From the NCBI RefSeq assembly GCF_013282725.1, contig NZ_CP054043.1, positions 992,001 through 1,056,000 on the forward strand: DNA of 64,000 bases, read 5' to 3'. Made by a program: the position numbers and the translations under genes. The stretch's first letter is position 1; every line of letters begins with the position of its first letter. Under the pieces are notes generated by a model. It had not been told where the DNA came from. It ran no database searches and worked only from the letters and a program-made list of their open reading frames with translations. Of the stretch, positions 41,102 to 51,440 are shown one piece after another. Source of the DNA: Yersinia mollaretii ATCC 43969 (lineage in GTDB: Bacteria; Pseudomonadota; Gammaproteobacteria; Enterobacterales; Enterobacteriaceae).

Positions 41102-42952
41102 TTAGCCTCCCAGCTTACTTTTGTCGCGCACCGCACCTTTGTCAGCGCTGGTTGCCAATAGGGCATAAGCGCGCAGTGCATAAGAGACCTGACGTTCGCG
41201 GGCTTTCGGCGACCAGGCAGCAGCGCCACGGGCCTCTTCCGTTTCACGACGGGCAGCCAGTTCAGACTCACTCACATCCAATACGATGCCACGATTCGGA
41301 ATATCGATATTGATGAAATCGCCATCCTGTACCAAACCAATCAAGCCACCACTGGCAGCTTCTGGCGAGACATGACCAATCGACAAGCCCGAGGTGCCGC
41401 CGGAGAAACGGCCATCCGTCAACAAGGCGCAGCTCTTGCCCAATCCCATGGATTTCAGGTAGGTGGTCGGGTAGAGCATCTCCTGCATCCCCGGCCCGCC
41501 TTTCGGCCCTTCGTAGCGGATAACCACTACGTCACCGGCCACCACTTTGCCGCCAAGAATCGCGGCGACCGCATCATCCTGACTCTCATAAACTTTGGCC
41601 GGGCCACGGAAGATCAGACTCTCTTTATCCACGCCCGCCGTTTTTACGATACTGCCATTCTCGGCGATATTGCCGTATAACACCGCCAAACCGCCGTCTT
41701 GGCTGTAGGCGTGTTCACGGGTGCGGATACAACCCTCTTCGCGATCAGTATCCAGTGACGGGAAACGGCAATCTTGCGAGAACGCTTTGGTGGTGCGAAT
41801 ACCGGCCGGACCTGCGGCGTACATCTGCTTCACGCCCTCATCTTGGGTCAGCATCACGTCATAGGCTGACAACGTTTGGGTCAGATTCAGCCCCAAGACG
41901 TTTTTTACTTCGCGATTCAGCAGGTTAGCACGGTCCAACTCACCTAAAATACCCATCACCCCACCCGCGCGGTGTACATCTTCCATATGATATTTTTGTG
42001 TGCTCGGCGCGACTTTGCACAAATGCGGCACTTGGCGAGATAGACGGTCAATATCGCTAATATCGAAATCAACATCCCCTTCCTGCGCCGCCGCCAGCAA
42101 GTGCAGTACGGTGTTGGTCGAGCCGCCCATCGCGATATCCAGCGTCATGGCGTTTTCAAATGCCGCTTTGTTGGCGATGCTGCGCGGCAAGGCCGTGACA
42201 TCATCCTGCTCGTAATAGCGTTTGGTCAGCTCAACGATATGCTTACCGGCATCAAGGAACAGCTGTTTGCGGTCAGCATGAGTCGCCAGCAGAGAACCAT
42301 TGCCCGGCAAGGCCAAGCCCAGCGCCTCATTCAGGCAGTTCATCGAGTTGGCGGTAAACATCCCTGAGCAGGAGCCGCAGGTTGGGCACGCTGAGCGCTC
42401 AATTTGCTCACTGTCGGCATCGCTGACATTGGGGTTGGCCCCCTGAATCATGGCATCCACCAGATCCAGTTTGATGATTTTATCGGACAGCTTGGTTTTA
42501 CCCGCTTCCATCGGGCCACCGGAGACAAAGATCACCGGAATATTCAGTCGCAGAGAGGCCATCAGCATCCCTGGGGTAATTTTGTCGCAGTTAGAGATAC
42601 AGACCATGGCATCCGCGCAGTGGGCGTTCACCATGTACTCAACCGAGTCGGCAATCAATTCGCGCGAAGGCAGAGAGTAGAGCATACCGCCGTGCCCCAT
42701 AGCGATACCATCATCCACCGCAATGGTGTTGAACTCTTTCGCCACACCACCCGAGGCTTCAATTTGCTCCGCGACCAGTTTGCCTAAGTCGCGCAAATGA
42801 ACGTGGCCCGGTACAAACTGGGTAAATGAGTTAACCACGGCAATAATCGGTTTGCCGAAGTCATCATCGGTCATACCGGTAGCGCGCCACAGTGCGCGGG
42901 CGCCGGCCATATTGCGGCCATGAGTGGTGGTATGGGAACGGTACTTAGGCAT
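41102..42952 (-). CDS. ilvD: Dihydroxy-acid dehydratase
   Basis: A 616-residue Fe-S enzyme (third step of isoleucine/valine synthesis). ATG 42952 ([20 protein letters not shown]) gives the family length. Cluster cysteines are visible in [13 protein letters not shown] and [18 protein letters not shown]. The C-terminal part has [20 protein letters not shown]. It lies between ilvE and ilvA with short spacers, as in E. coli. Confidence 0.98.
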   Translation of the reverse strand: MPKYRSHTTTHGRNMAGARALWRATGMTDDDFGKPIIAVVNSFTQFVPGHVHLRDLGKLVAEQIEASGGVAKEFNTIAVDDGIAMGHGGMLYSLPSRELIADSVEYMVNAHCADAMVCISNCDKITPGMLMASLRLNIPVIFVSGGPMEAGKTKLSDKIIKLDLVDAMIQGANPNVSDADSEQIERSACPTCGSCSGMFTANSMNCLNEALGLALPGNGSLLATHADRKQLFLDAGKHIVELTKRYYEQDDVTALPRSIANKAAFENAMTLDIAMGGSTNTVLHLLAAAQEGDVDFDISDIDRLSRQVPHLCKVAPSTQKYHMEDVHRAGGVMGILGELDRANLLNREVKNVLGLNLTQTLSAYDVMLTQDEGVKQMYAAGPAGIRTTKAFSQDCRFPSLDTDREEGCIRTREHAYSQDGGLAVLYGNIAENGSIVKTAGVDKESLIFRGPAKVYESQDDAVAAILGGKVVAGDVVVIRYEGPKGGPGMQEMLYPTTYLKSMGLGKSCALLTDGRFSGGTSGLSIGHVSPEAASGGLIGLVQDGDFINIDIPNRGIVLDVSESELAARRETEEARGAAAWSPKARERQVSYALRAYALLATSADKGAVRDKSKLGG

Positions 42953-43063
42953 TGTCTCTTCACTCCAGATTTTTGTATTGCAAATCAATTTGTTGTTGCG
43001 GATATAATCTGTTGCAGGTGGCGAACGAACCACCTGCTGATCCTGTCTGTCAGTTTCTATTTA

Positions 43064-43990
43064 TTATTGATTGATCGGGTCCAACCAGCCCCACTTGTCT
43101 TCGGTTTCACCGGTGAACAGGCCGAAGAAGGCTTGCTGAATTTTGGCCGTAATCGGGCCACGTTTACCAATGCCGACCTGAATGCCATCAACACTGCGCA
43201 CTGGCGTGATCTCTGCCGCAGTCCCAGACATAAACACTTCATCCGCCAGATAGAGCGACTCACGCGACAGCACTTGCTCACGCACTTCCAGCCCCATATC
43301 TTTCGCCAGTTTGATAATGGCGTCGCGGGTAATACCCGGCAGCGCGGAAGAGGTAAATGGCGGCGTGAACAGGATGCCATCTTTCACTTCAAACAGGTTC
43401 TCGCCGGCACCTTCAGACAGGAAGCCGTGGATATCCAGCGCAATCCCTTCCTGATAGCCATGGCGGCGTGCTTCACTGCCCACCAGCAAGGAAGAGAGAT
43501 AGTTGCCCCCAGCTTTAGCCGCTGTTGGGATGGTGTTAGGAGCAACACGGTTCCATGAGGAGACCATCGCATCAATACCTTGCTCCAGCGCTTCTGGGCC
43601 AAGGTACGCACCCCAAGGGAAGGCCGCGATAATCACATCTGTCTTATAGCCATCTGGCGGGTTCACACCCATGCCAACATCACCGATAAACACTAATGGG
43701 CGGATATAGGCGCTGGTCAGCTTATTGGTCCGCAGTGTCTCGCGACAAGCTTCCATCAACTCATCAACCGACTGAGATACTGGCATACGGTAAATTTTGG
43801 CCGAGTCATGCAAACGCTGCATGTGTTCGCGGTGACGGAAGACCACTGGCCCTTTATGGGAGTCGTAGCAACGAACACCTTCGAAGACTGACGTGCCGTA
43901 GTGTAACGCGTGAGACATTACGTGAACTTTGGCCTCTGCCCACGGAACCATTTCACCGTTAAACCAAATAAAATCAGCTTTCTTCGTCAT
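43064..43990 (-). CDS. ilvE: Branched-chain amino acid aminotransferase
   Basis: A 308-residue fold-type IV PLP transaminase (last step for Ile, Val and Leu). ATG 43990 starts MTKKADFIWFNGEMVPW; the longer frame runs into ilvM. Conserved features are VMSHALHYGTSVFEGVRCY, SLADEVFMSGTAAEI in its local form (LADEVFMSGTAAEITPV) and the lysine region EGIALD. It is 22 bp downstream of ilvM. Confidence 0.98.
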   Translation of the reverse strand: MTKKADFIWFNGEMVPWAEAKVHVMSHALHYGTSVFEGVRCYDSHKGPVVFRHREHMQRLHDSAKIYRMPVSQSVDELMEACRETLRTNKLTSAYIRPLVFIGDVGMGVNPPDGYKTDVIIAAFPWGAYLGPEALEQGIDAMVSSWNRVAPNTIPTAAKAGGNYLSSLLVGSEARRHGYQEGIALDIHGFLSEGAGENLFEVKDGILFTPPFTSSALPGITRDAIIKLAKDMGLEVREQVLSRESLYLADEVFMSGTAAEITPVRSVDGIQVGIGKRGPITAKIQQAFFGLFTGETEDKWGWLDPINQ

Positions 43991-44012
43991 TCTTTTCTTT
44001 CCTTGTGGCGCA

Positions 44013-44270
44013 TCAGGCGCGTATCTGTAATGAATTAGGTTGTAGGATCTCGACGCAGGCGACATCCATAAGCTTACTCAGCTGAGAAGACAGTAAATCG
44101 ACAGGGCGTTGGCTGGCAACGGTCAATTCAATATTAATATTCTCAGCATTAATCATTGGTGACATATTCATAGCACAAACCTGAAAGCCACGGTGCCGCA
44201 CCACCCGCAATACGCGCTCTAACATCTCAGGGCGGAAGCGGGCTTGAATAGAGAGTTGATGTTGTATCAT
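44013..44270 (-). CDS. ilvM: Acetolactate synthase II small subunit
   Basis: An 85-residue ACT-domain regulatory subunit ([32 protein letters not shown]) that supports activity of the IlvG catalytic subunit. It overlaps ilvG by 4 bp (ATGA-type coupling), which gives equal synthesis of the two subunits. Confidence 0.96.
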   Translation of the reverse strand: MIQHQLSIQARFRPEMLERVLRVVRHRGFQVCAMNMSPMINAENINIELTVASQRPVDLLSSQLSKLMDVACVEILQPNSLQIRA

Positions 44271-45913
44271 GAGACTTTCTCCAGCATGGTTTCATTACCT
44301 GCACCTGGCGGCACTAACGGCCAAACGTTTTCGAGTTCGTCGATAGAAACATGAAGCAAATAAGGGCCTTCGCTGTTAAACAGCGCATCCAGTGCGGCAT
44401 CGACTTGGTCTTTTCGAGTGATACGTTGGCCGGGGATATTGAAAGCACTGGCCAGAGTGATAAAGTCGGGGTTATCAGAAAGATTGGTTTCGCTATAACG
44501 GCCATCAAAAAAGAGCTGCTGCCACTGTCGAACCATGCCCAATCGCTGGTTATCCAACAGCACGATCTTCAGCGGTAACTGTTTTCGTTTTATCGTGCCC
44601 AGCTCCTGCACATTCATCATAAACGAGCCATCACCAGAGACACAGATAACCATGTCATCAGGGCGGGCCATTTGTGCCCCCACTGCGGCTGGCACGCCGA
44701 AACCCATGGTGCCCAAGCCGCTGGAGGTGATGAAATTCTCAGGGCGGGTAAAGCTCATATGTTGCGCCGTCCACATCTGATGCTGGCCCACATCTGTGGT
44801 CACCACGGTTTGCGGCGCTTTACGCTCAGAGATCTGCTTCAGTAACAACGGGGCATAAATCGCCTGCCCAGGGTGGTCGTAACGCCAGCTATACCGCTGT
44901 TTTAACGCCATAACCTCATCGCGCCACGGTTGGATATTCAGCGGCTGCTGTAAGGCGGGTAACAATACGTTCAAATTACCCTGCAAGGCCACGTGCACCT
45001 GACGTAATTTACCCAGTTCCGCCGGGTCGATATCCATATGGATAACTTTTGCTTTCGGGGCGAATGTATTCAGCTTGCCGGTTACGCGGTCATCAAAACG
45101 TGCGCCCACCGCGATCAATAAATCACAATCCTGTACCGCAAAGTTCGCCGCTTTGGTGCCATGCATCCCCAACATCCCCAGATAGCAAGGGTGCTCAGTA
45201 TCCGGTGCGCCCAAGCCTTTCAGGGTCGCCACCGCAGGCATACCTGTGGCCTCAATAAAATCACGCAGCGCGGGAACCGCTTGCGCCATACCGACGCCAC
45301 CGCCGACATACAGCATCGGTTTTTTCGCGGTCGCCAGCATATCCCAAGCTTGTTGCAACTCAGCGGCTGAATCAACCAAGTGCTCTTCAACCGGCATCAG
45401 GTGCGGGGTCAACTCTCCCACTGCCAACTGAATATCTTTCGGAATATCAATTAAAACCGGCCCGGGGCGGCCACTGGTGGCGATGGCAAAGGCTTCAGCC
45501 ATAATACCCGGCAGCGCATCCAGTGATTCAACGAGGAAACTGTGTTTGGTGCAGGCCAGTGACAAGCCCAGTACGTCGATCTCCTGAAAAGCATCAGTGC
45601 CGATCAGCGCGGAACCCACTTGACCGGTGATCGCGATGACAGGAACAGAGTCCAGCAAGGCATCAGCCAAACCGGTGATCAGATTAGTGGCCCCCGGACC
45701 GGAAGTGGCGATACACACCCCGACTTTGCCGGTAGCACGTGCATAACCAATCGCGGCAATCGCTGCGCCCTGCTCATGGCGGCAGAGCAGATGCTCGACA
45801 CCCCCATCATACAGTGCGTCGTACACTGGCATAATCGCCCCACCCGGGTAGCCGAATACCGTATCAACACCCTGTGCACGCAACGCTTGAACCACCCACT
45901 GAGCACCATTCAT
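44267..45913 (-). CDS. ilvG: Acetolactate synthase II large subunit
   Basis: A 548-residue TPP/FAD enzyme that forms acetolactate and acetohydroxybutyrate. The TPP glutamate region ([21 protein letters not shown]) and the [17 protein letters not shown] diphosphate-binding motif are intact. The frame is open throughout, unlike E. coli K-12, where ilvG carries a frameshift, so AHAS II should be active. It follows the leader/attenuator region. Confidence 0.97.
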   Translation of the reverse strand: MNGAQWVVQALRAQGVDTVFGYPGGAIMPVYDALYDGGVEHLLCRHEQGAAIAAIGYARATGKVGVCIATSGPGATNLITGLADALLDSVPVIAITGQVGSALIGTDAFQEIDVLGLSLACTKHSFLVESLDALPGIMAEAFAIATSGRPGPVLIDIPKDIQLAVGELTPHLMPVEEHLVDSAAELQQAWDMLATAKKPMLYVGGGVGMAQAVPALRDFIEATGMPAVATLKGLGAPDTEHPCYLGMLGMHGTKAANFAVQDCDLLIAVGARFDDRVTGKLNTFAPKAKVIHMDIDPAELGKLRQVHVALQGNLNVLLPALQQPLNIQPWRDEVMALKQRYSWRYDHPGQAIYAPLLLKQISERKAPQTVVTTDVGQHQMWTAQHMSFTRPENFITSSGLGTMGFGVPAAVGAQMARPDDMVICVSGDGSFMMNVQELGTIKRKQLPLKIVLLDNQRLGMVRQWQQLFFDGRYSETNLSDNPDFITLASAFNIPGQRITRKDQVDAALDALFNSEGPYLLHVSIDELENVWPLVPPGAGNETMLEKVS

Positions 45914-45997
45914 AGTTATTTCCCCGACCTTTTGCGGGAGGCACAGGATTTTATTCTGTTGTGCATTTTATGTTCCTCGCGTCTTTAACGGACCAAT

Positions 45998-46030
45998 AAA
46001 AAAACCCCCGGACCTTTCGGTGCGGGGGTT
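45998..46030 (-). terminator. ilv attenuator terminator
   Basis: A GC-rich stem (AACCCCCG / CGGGGGTT with further pairs) is followed on the minus strand by a run of T. It lies between the leader peptide stop and ilvG. Ribosome stalling on the leader would favour an antiterminator and allow expression of ilvGMEDA. Confidence 0.93.
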
Positions 46031-46053
46031 CTCTTGAGATTAAGGCTTGATTT

Positions 46054-46152
46054 TTATGCCTTTCTTCGTCCAAGTGCAGCCCCGCACGGTGGGATAATAA
46101 TCACCACCACGCTAATTAGGACTAGGTTAATCACTTGGACAATCGCTTTCAT
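46054..46152 (-). CDS. ilvL: ilvGMEDA leader peptide
   Basis: A 32-codon peptide on the minus strand, MKAIVQVINLVLISVVVIII followed by PPCGAALGRRKA. It is rich in Ile, Val and Leu codons, and the PPCGAALG tail is the same as in E. coli IlvL. An in-frame ATG at 46167 would add five residues. Scarcity of charged tRNA for Ile, Val or Leu stalls the ribosome and prevents attenuation. A candidate promoter has TTGTCA at 46219-46224 and GATAAC at 46197-46202 (16-bp spacer). Confidence 0.95.
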   Translation of the reverse strand: MKAIVQVINLVLISVVVIIIPPCGAALGRRKA

Positions 46153-46470
46153 AATTAGGTTGTTCATCTGTCTAGTGTCGAACGAATACCTACAGAGTTA
46201 TCACAGTTATTGGTTATCTGACAATATTTATTTAATTTATTATTTTGTGAGCCTACACACGAAACGCCACAAACATATTATTTATCAATCAGTAAAACCC
46301 TCATCGGCGAGCGGGTCTTTTTTTGCAGGCCGGGCCGCAATTTTTACTTTTAGTGCAGCCATTGCACCGAAACTTTTCGCGATATTTCGCAACTCCGCTC
46401 TTTTCCTGTGTACAGAAAAAAAACTTGAGGCACTCTCTGGCTGGCGGCAATGACAGCAAAGGAGTGCATT
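46153..46470. other. Divergent region between ilvL and comM
   Basis: About 318 bp. It holds the candidate ilv promoter on the minus strand (46197-46224) and, on the plus strand, the comM promoter and its ribosome site AAAGGAG (46458-46464). The centre is very AT-rich, as is usual upstream of ilv promoters where IHF acts. No other gene is seen. Confidence 0.6.
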
Positions 46471-47994
46471 ATGTCACTGGCAACAATTCACACTCGCGCC
46501 ACTCTGGGTATCCAAGCCCCCAATGTCACGGTAGAAGTCCACATCAGTAATGGGCTACCCGGACTCGTCTTGGTTGGCTTACCAGAGACCACAGTAAAAG
46601 AGGCACGGGATAGGGTTCGGAGCGCATTAATCAACAGCGGTTTTAGTTTTCCCGCTAAACGGATCACCGTCAGTCTGGCTCCGGCAGACTTACCCAAAGA
46701 GGGCGGTCGTTATGATCTGCCGATTGCATTAGCGATACTGGCGGCGTCAGAACAGATTCCTGCGGATAAGTTAACGCAGTATGAGTTCTTGGGTGAACTC
46801 GCCCTGTCAGGGGCGCTAAGGCGGGTTAGCGGCGCAATTCCGGCCGCACTTGCCAGCCGGGCGGCCCAGCGGCAACTTATCCTCCCGACCGCCAACCATC
46901 TTGAGATAGGCTTGATCCCGCAAGGTAACAGTTGGGTCGCCGATCACTTATTAGCGGTGTGTGGCTTTTTGCAGGGTGAAAACAGCCTCGCTCAGGGCCA
47001 GCCCCTTGAGTCGGCCCCCTCTTGGGATAGCGACCTCGATCTGCAAGATATCATCGGCCAGTCACAGGCTAAACGCGCCTTGGAAATTGCCGCCGCGGGC
47101 GGCCATAACCTGTTGCTGCTCGGGCCACCGGGGACCGGCAAAACCATGCTAGCTAATCGGTTAACCGGATTACTGCCGCCGCTCACCGATCAAGAGGCAC
47201 TGGAGGCCGCCGCCATCAACGGCCTGCTGCACAGTAACGAACTGCCTGCCCAGTGGCGCTGCCGCGCTTTTCGCGCACCGCATCACAGCGCATCCATGGC
47301 GGCACTGATTGGCGGCGGCTCCATCCCCCGCCCCGGTGAGATATCACTGGCCCACAACGGGGTGCTGTTTCTGGATGAACTGCCGGAGTTTGAGCGTCGG
47401 GTACTGGATTCTCTGCGCGAGCCGCTGGAGTCAGGCGAAATAATTATCTCCCGCGCAGCAGCCAAAGTGTGCTTCCCGGCAAAAGTGCAACTGATCGCCG
47501 CGATGAATCCTAGCCCCAGTGGCCATTATCAGGGTATTCATAACCGGACACCGCCACAGCAAATTCTGCGCTATTTAGCAAAACTGTCTGGCCCGTTTCT
47601 GGACCGATTTGATCTCTCGATAGAAGTGCCACTGCTCCCCGCAGGTATGCTCGGCACACAGAAAAATCAGGGGGAGCGCAGTGAAACCGTCAGGCGGCGG
47701 GTATTACAGGCGAGACAGAGGCAACTGGATAGAGCGGGAAAGATAAATACCCAACTGAGTAGCCAAGAAGTGGCCGAACATTGCTATTTAGCACCAGAGA
47801 ACGCCGCCTTTCTGGAGCAAGTTCTGCTGACATTGGGGTTGTCGGTGCGCGCTTGGCACCATATTTTGAAAGTCGCCCGCACGATCGCGGATCTGGCTCA
47901 GGAAGAGAGCATCCAAAAAAGTCATCTTTCAGAAGCTTTAAGCTATCGTTGCATGGATCGATTGCTGTTACAGCTACATAAGAGCCTAATGTGA
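46471..47994 (+). CDS. comM: YifB/ComM family AAA+ Mg-chelatase-like protein
   Basis: 507 residues. ATG 46471 (MSLATIHTRATLGIQ) follows AAAGGAG; the longer frame has no support. It has an N-terminal Lon-like domain (VEVHISNGLPGLVLVGLPET), then an AAA+ module with Walker A GPPGTGKT and Walker B region VLFLDELPEFERR, and a C-terminal Mg-chelatase-type lid. ComM homologues are hexameric helicases that aid branch migration in natural transformation; the role in Yersinia is less clear. It lies between ilvL and maoP as in E. coli. Confidence 0.95.
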   Translation: MSLATIHTRATLGIQAPNVTVEVHISNGLPGLVLVGLPETTVKEARDRVRSALINSGFSFPAKRITVSLAPADLPKEGGRYDLPIALAILAASEQIPADKLTQYEFLGELALSGALRRVSGAIPAALASRAAQRQLILPTANHLEIGLIPQGNSWVADHLLAVCGFLQGENSLAQGQPLESAPSWDSDLDLQDIIGQSQAKRALEIAAAGGHNLLLLGPPGTGKTMLANRLTGLLPPLTDQEALEAAAINGLLHSNELPAQWRCRAFRAPHHSASMAALIGGGSIPRPGEISLAHNGVLFLDELPEFERRVLDSLREPLESGEIIISRAAAKVCFPAKVQLIAAMNPSPSGHYQGIHNRTPPQQILRYLAKLSGPFLDRFDLSIEVPLLPAGMLGTQKNQGERSETVRRRVLQARQRQLDRAGKINTQLSSQEVAEHCYLAPENAAFLEQVLLTLGLSVRAWHHILKVARTIADLAQEESIQKSHLSEALSYRCMDRLLLQLHKSLM

Positions 47995-48088
47995 AATAGG
48001 GAGCAAAGCCCCCTATTATCAAGTGTCGCAGCTAACAACCTTGCGGCGTCAAGGCCGAAGGGAATACCCAAAGCCATTGGCGTCACAA

Positions 48089-48427
48089 TTAGTCGTCGCT
48101 ATCGGTATAATCTTCCACCGCATCCATCTGCGGCTTACCGCCGGACAGCGTATGGAAACGTTTAGGACGACGAGTTCGGGTCACATATTTTGACCAGACT
48201 TTCTCCTCGGCACTGACCGGTTCACGTTCGCCACGACAAACAGCCACAAACTGCTGCTCTTCTTCTGTTGCAGGCTCGCGCTTGCCAAGGTCGAGTTCGT
48301 TGAAAGCGTAGCCAAAGCGCTCTAGTAATTGCGCCTCTTTAATGGTGAAATCGCCGTGACGCGAGAACCCGCGAGGATAATGTTTATTATCAAAAAAACG
48401 ATTGGTCGTGATGAAGCTATCCGCCAT
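48089..48427 (-). CDS. maoP: Macrodomain Ori organisation protein (YifE)
   Basis: 112 residues starting at ATG 48427 ([21 protein letters not shown]). The charged C-terminus is [19 protein letters not shown]. In E. coli MaoP, with the site maoS, constrains mobility of the Ori chromosomal region. It is divergent from hdfR as in E. coli. The protein is intact. Confidence 0.94.
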   Translation of the reverse strand: MADSFITTNRFFDNKHYPRGFSRHGDFTIKEAQLLERFGYAFNELDLGKREPATEEEQQFVAVCRGEREPVSAEEKVWSKYVTRTRRPKRFHTLSGGKPQMDAVEDYTDSDD

Positions 48428-48546
48428 CTGACACGCTCCTAATTCTCTCATGGTCGTGCTGTTTATGGCGCGGAGTATTAGATAGGCTTGACATCGTGTA
48501 AAACAAAACATTTAAATCTTAACGATAAAAAAAATTGGAGATGGGT

Positions 48547-49428
48547 GTGGATACTGAATTACTGAAAACCTTTTTGGAAGTCAGTAGAACTCGCCACTTT
48601 GGTCGCGCGGCTGAATCTTTGTACTTAACGCAGTCGGCGGTGAGTTTTCGTATCCGTCAGTTGGAAAATCAATTAGGTGCAAATTTATTCACTCGTCACC
48701 GCAATAATATTCGTCTAACACCCGCAGGTGAGCGGCTGGTTCCCTATGCTGAAACATTGATGAGCACTTGGCAGTTGGCTAAAAAAGAGGTTGCCCACTC
48801 GCTGCAACATACTGAATTGTCTATTGGTGCAACCGCGTCCCTGTGGGAGGCTTACCTCACCCCATGGTTGCAACAATTATACAAACAACGAGGCTCATTG
48901 CGCCTTGAGGCACGTATTGCCCTGCGACAATCGCTGGTGAAACAGCTGCACGAACGGCAACTGGATTTGCTGATTACCACCGAGCCACCGAAGATGGACG
49001 AGTTAGCCAGCCAGTTGTTAGGGCATTTTTCGCTGCGGCTTTTCTCGGCAATGGCCCTTGATTCGTCGAAAGAAACTGACGTCGAGAATGAGCATGAAAA
49101 TGCAAACGAAGTGCCCTACATCAAACTTGAGTGGGGGGCTGATTTTCATCTGCAAGAGAACCGACTGCTGGATAGCGAGCAGATGCCGGTATTAACCACC
49201 ACCTCAGCCCATTTGACCCGGCAGCTATTGGAAACCACTGGGGGCTGCGCATTCCTGCCGGAACATTGGCAAAAAGAGTACCCTCAGTTGGTGATTAGCA
49301 CTGATATACCCGCGATCGTGCGGCCACTGTATGCCGTTTGGTTGCAAAACAGTGACCAGCAACCCTTGATCCGACAACTGTTAAAAACCCCGATGAATAA
49401 CGCCACCCAGAGCGCTATACCGGATTAA
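48547..49428 (+). CDS. hdfR: LysR-family regulator HdfR
   Basis: A 293-residue regulator known in E. coli as a repressor of flhDC (flagellar master operon). GTG 48547 ([19 protein letters not shown]) has GGAG six bases upstream. The HTH is [20 protein letters not shown], and the effector part has [20 protein letters not shown]. The last 14 bp overlap the convergent yjfF end, which is a newer neighbour than in E. coli, where hdfR adjoins the rrnC tRNA genes. Confidence 0.93.
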   Translation: MDTELLKTFLEVSRTRHFGRAAESLYLTQSAVSFRIRQLENQLGANLFTRHRNNIRLTPAGERLVPYAETLMSTWQLAKKEVAHSLQHTELSIGATASLWEAYLTPWLQQLYKQRGSLRLEARIALRQSLVKQLHERQLDLLITTEPPKMDELASQLLGHFSLRLFSAMALDSSKETDVENEHENANEVPYIKLEWGADFHLQENRLLDSEQMPVLTTTSAHLTRQLLETTGGCAFLPEHWQKEYPQLVISTDIPAIVRPLYAVWLQNSDQQPLIRQLLKTPMNNATQSAIPD

Positions 49429-50407
49429 GAGGTGGTGACTGAGGGCGAGCCCGGCGATTCAAATAAAAGGCACTCATCATCTTCTGAATCGCAATAAAGC
49501 TAAACAGCAGAATTCCGATAACTATCTTGGTCCACCATGAGCTGAGCGTACCATCGAATGTGATGTAACTCTGTATCAGCCCCTGAATCAACACCCCAAA
49601 CAGAGTCCCGAAGACAGTTCCGATACCGCCAGTGAGTAGTGTGCCGCCGATAACGACAGCCGCAATCGCATCTAACTCGACACCACTGGCCGCCAACGCA
49701 TAACCCGCAGAGGTGTAGAGTGAGAAGACAATACCCGACAGCGCCGCGAGTGTGCTCGATAACATGTAGATTTTAATGGTGGTTTTTCTAACAGGAACGC
49801 CCATCAACGCAGCAGAAACACTGTTGCCTCCGATGGCATAGACGTTATGACCGAAACGGGTACGGTGGGCCAGCAGTACACCAAACACCACCACCATCAG
49901 CATGATGAAGGCAAGTAGCGTAAATCGCCCCCCGCCGGGGACTTTCCAGGCATAATTGGCTAGCGTGGCATAAATAGGGTGGTCGATGGGAATGGACTCT
50001 TCAGAGACGATAAAACTCATGCCCCGCACAAAGAACATCCCGGCCAGAGTGATGATGAACGCCGGGAGTTTCAGGGAATCAATAATCCATCCCATTAATG
50101 CACCAAACATCGCCCCCATAAATAAGACTATGGCAAAGGCGTAGACTGGATGAATCCCATAAGTGCCGATTAATTTCGCCAGCAGTACGCCCGTAAAAGC
50201 AATGACTGAGCCGACAGAGAGGTCGATCCCACCCGAGAGAATGACGAAAGTCATGCCCACGGCAACAATGCCTAGAAAGGCATTATCCGTCAGTAAATCA
50301 CACCATACGCGAGTGGATGAAAAGCTAGGGAACTGGCTGAGACAAAAAGCATATCCCAGAATAAAAACGGCGATAGTAATCAGCAAAGGAATATTACGCT
50401 TTAACAT
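49415..50407 (-). CDS. yjfF: Sugar ABC transporter permease YjfF (galactofuranose type)
   Basis: A 330-residue RbsC-like inner-membrane permease with about nine hydrophobic segments and the family loop [20 protein letters not shown]. The start overlaps the ytfT stop by one base. With YtfT it forms the membrane channel of the YtfQRT-YjfF importer, which in E. coli takes up galactofuranose. Confidence 0.93.
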   Translation of the reverse strand: MLKRNIPLLITIAVFILGYAFCLSQFPSFSSTRVWCDLLTDNAFLGIVAVGMTFVILSGGIDLSVGSVIAFTGVLLAKLIGTYGIHPVYAFAIVLFMGAMFGALMGWIIDSLKLPAFIITLAGMFFVRGMSFIVSEESIPIDHPIYATLANYAWKVPGGGRFTLLAFIMLMVVVFGVLLAHRTRFGHNVYAIGGNSVSAALMGVPVRKTTIKIYMLSSTLAALSGIVFSLYTSAGYALAASGVELDAIAAVVIGGTLLTGGIGTVFGTLFGVLIQGLIQSYITFDGTLSSWWTKIVIGILLFSFIAIQKMMSAFYLNRRARPQSPPLNPV

Positions 50408-51426
50408 TATTTTCGCCTCTGGAAGATATGGCTCAATGAGATCATCGGTGACTGCACCACCAAGACGGCTAAGACCACCACGGCTTTAAGCACCAGATTA
50501 AATTCCGGCTGATAACCTGAGAGTAAGATCCCAGTATTCATCCCTTGGATAATCAAAGCGCCGATCACTGAGAGCAGAAGATTAAAACGCCCCCCCATCA
50601 AGGATGCACCCCCAATCACCACCGCCAGAATCGCATCCAACTCCAGCCATAAACCGGCGTTGTTTGCATCCGCACCACGGATATCTGCGGTCACAATAAT
50701 GCCCGCGACGGCGGCACAGATACCACAAATCACATAGACCGCAATCAGTACTAATCGCGTGCTCACCCCCGCATTGCGCGCTGAACGTAAGTTAATACCC
50801 ACTGACTCAATAAATAACCCCAGTGCTGTTTTGCGGGTCAATAACCACACAATAATCAGCATACTCAATGCGATGACGATCGACATCGGCAAGTACATCA
50901 GCGTACTGCTGCCTAACTCCGCCAGCCCCCCACTATCAAAGGTAACAATTTGCCCTTCCGTAATAAGCTGGGCAATGCCTCGCCCAGCCACCATTAACAT
51001 CAACGTGGCAACAATGGGCTGGATTTGTAATACCGCGACCAAGAAGCCGTTCCATAATCCGCATAACGCACCCACCGCGAGCGCAGCGGCTAATACCGTC
51101 GGTAAAGGGTGCCCGGCACTGGTTAATGTCGCCGCTGTTGCTCCGGCGATGGCCATCACCGCCCCGACCGACAGATCAATGCCGCCAGTGGCAATCACTA
51201 AGGTCATTCCCAGAGCCAATAATGCGACAGGCGCACCTCGGTTTAAAATATCAATGACACTGCCAAACAGTCGTCCATCCTGAATATGAATCGAGAAAAA
51301 GTGTGGGGCGACCAAACTATCAATGAATAAAATGACCGCCAGAGCCCCAAATTGAGTGGCCCCTTTCGGTAAGACCCAGTTAACTTTGCGCGGTCGCTGC
51401 GGCATTGATAGGCTCCTATTGACCAT
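50407..51426 (-). CDS. ytfT: Sugar ABC transporter permease YtfT
   Basis: A 339-residue RbsC-like permease with the motif [20 protein letters not shown] and DIRGADANNAGLWLELDAIL, very close to E. coli YtfT. ATG 51426 follows GGAG. It is 14 bp after ytfR and pairs with YjfF. Confidence 0.94.
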   Translation of the reverse strand: MVNRSLSMPQRPRKVNWVLPKGATQFGALAVILFIDSLVAPHFFSIHIQDGRLFGSVIDILNRGAPVALLALGMTLVIATGGIDLSVGAVMAIAGATAATLTSAGHPLPTVLAAALAVGALCGLWNGFLVAVLQIQPIVATLMLMVAGRGIAQLITEGQIVTFDSGGLAELGSSTLMYLPMSIVIALSMLIIVWLLTRKTALGLFIESVGINLRSARNAGVSTRLVLIAVYVICGICAAVAGIIVTADIRGADANNAGLWLELDAILAVVIGGASLMGGRFNLLLSVIGALIIQGMNTGILLSGYQPEFNLVLKAVVVLAVLVVQSPMISLSHIFQRRK

Positions 51427-51440
51427 GAGGTAACTCCTTA

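Noticed and set aside
44267..45913. Frameshift in ilvG as in E. coli K-12
   Set aside because: The frame is open for all 548 codons, with TPP motifs intact.
46034..46453. 139-codon + strand frame opposite ilvL
   Set aside because: It lies antisense to the leader peptide and attenuator; a regulatory region explains the sequence.
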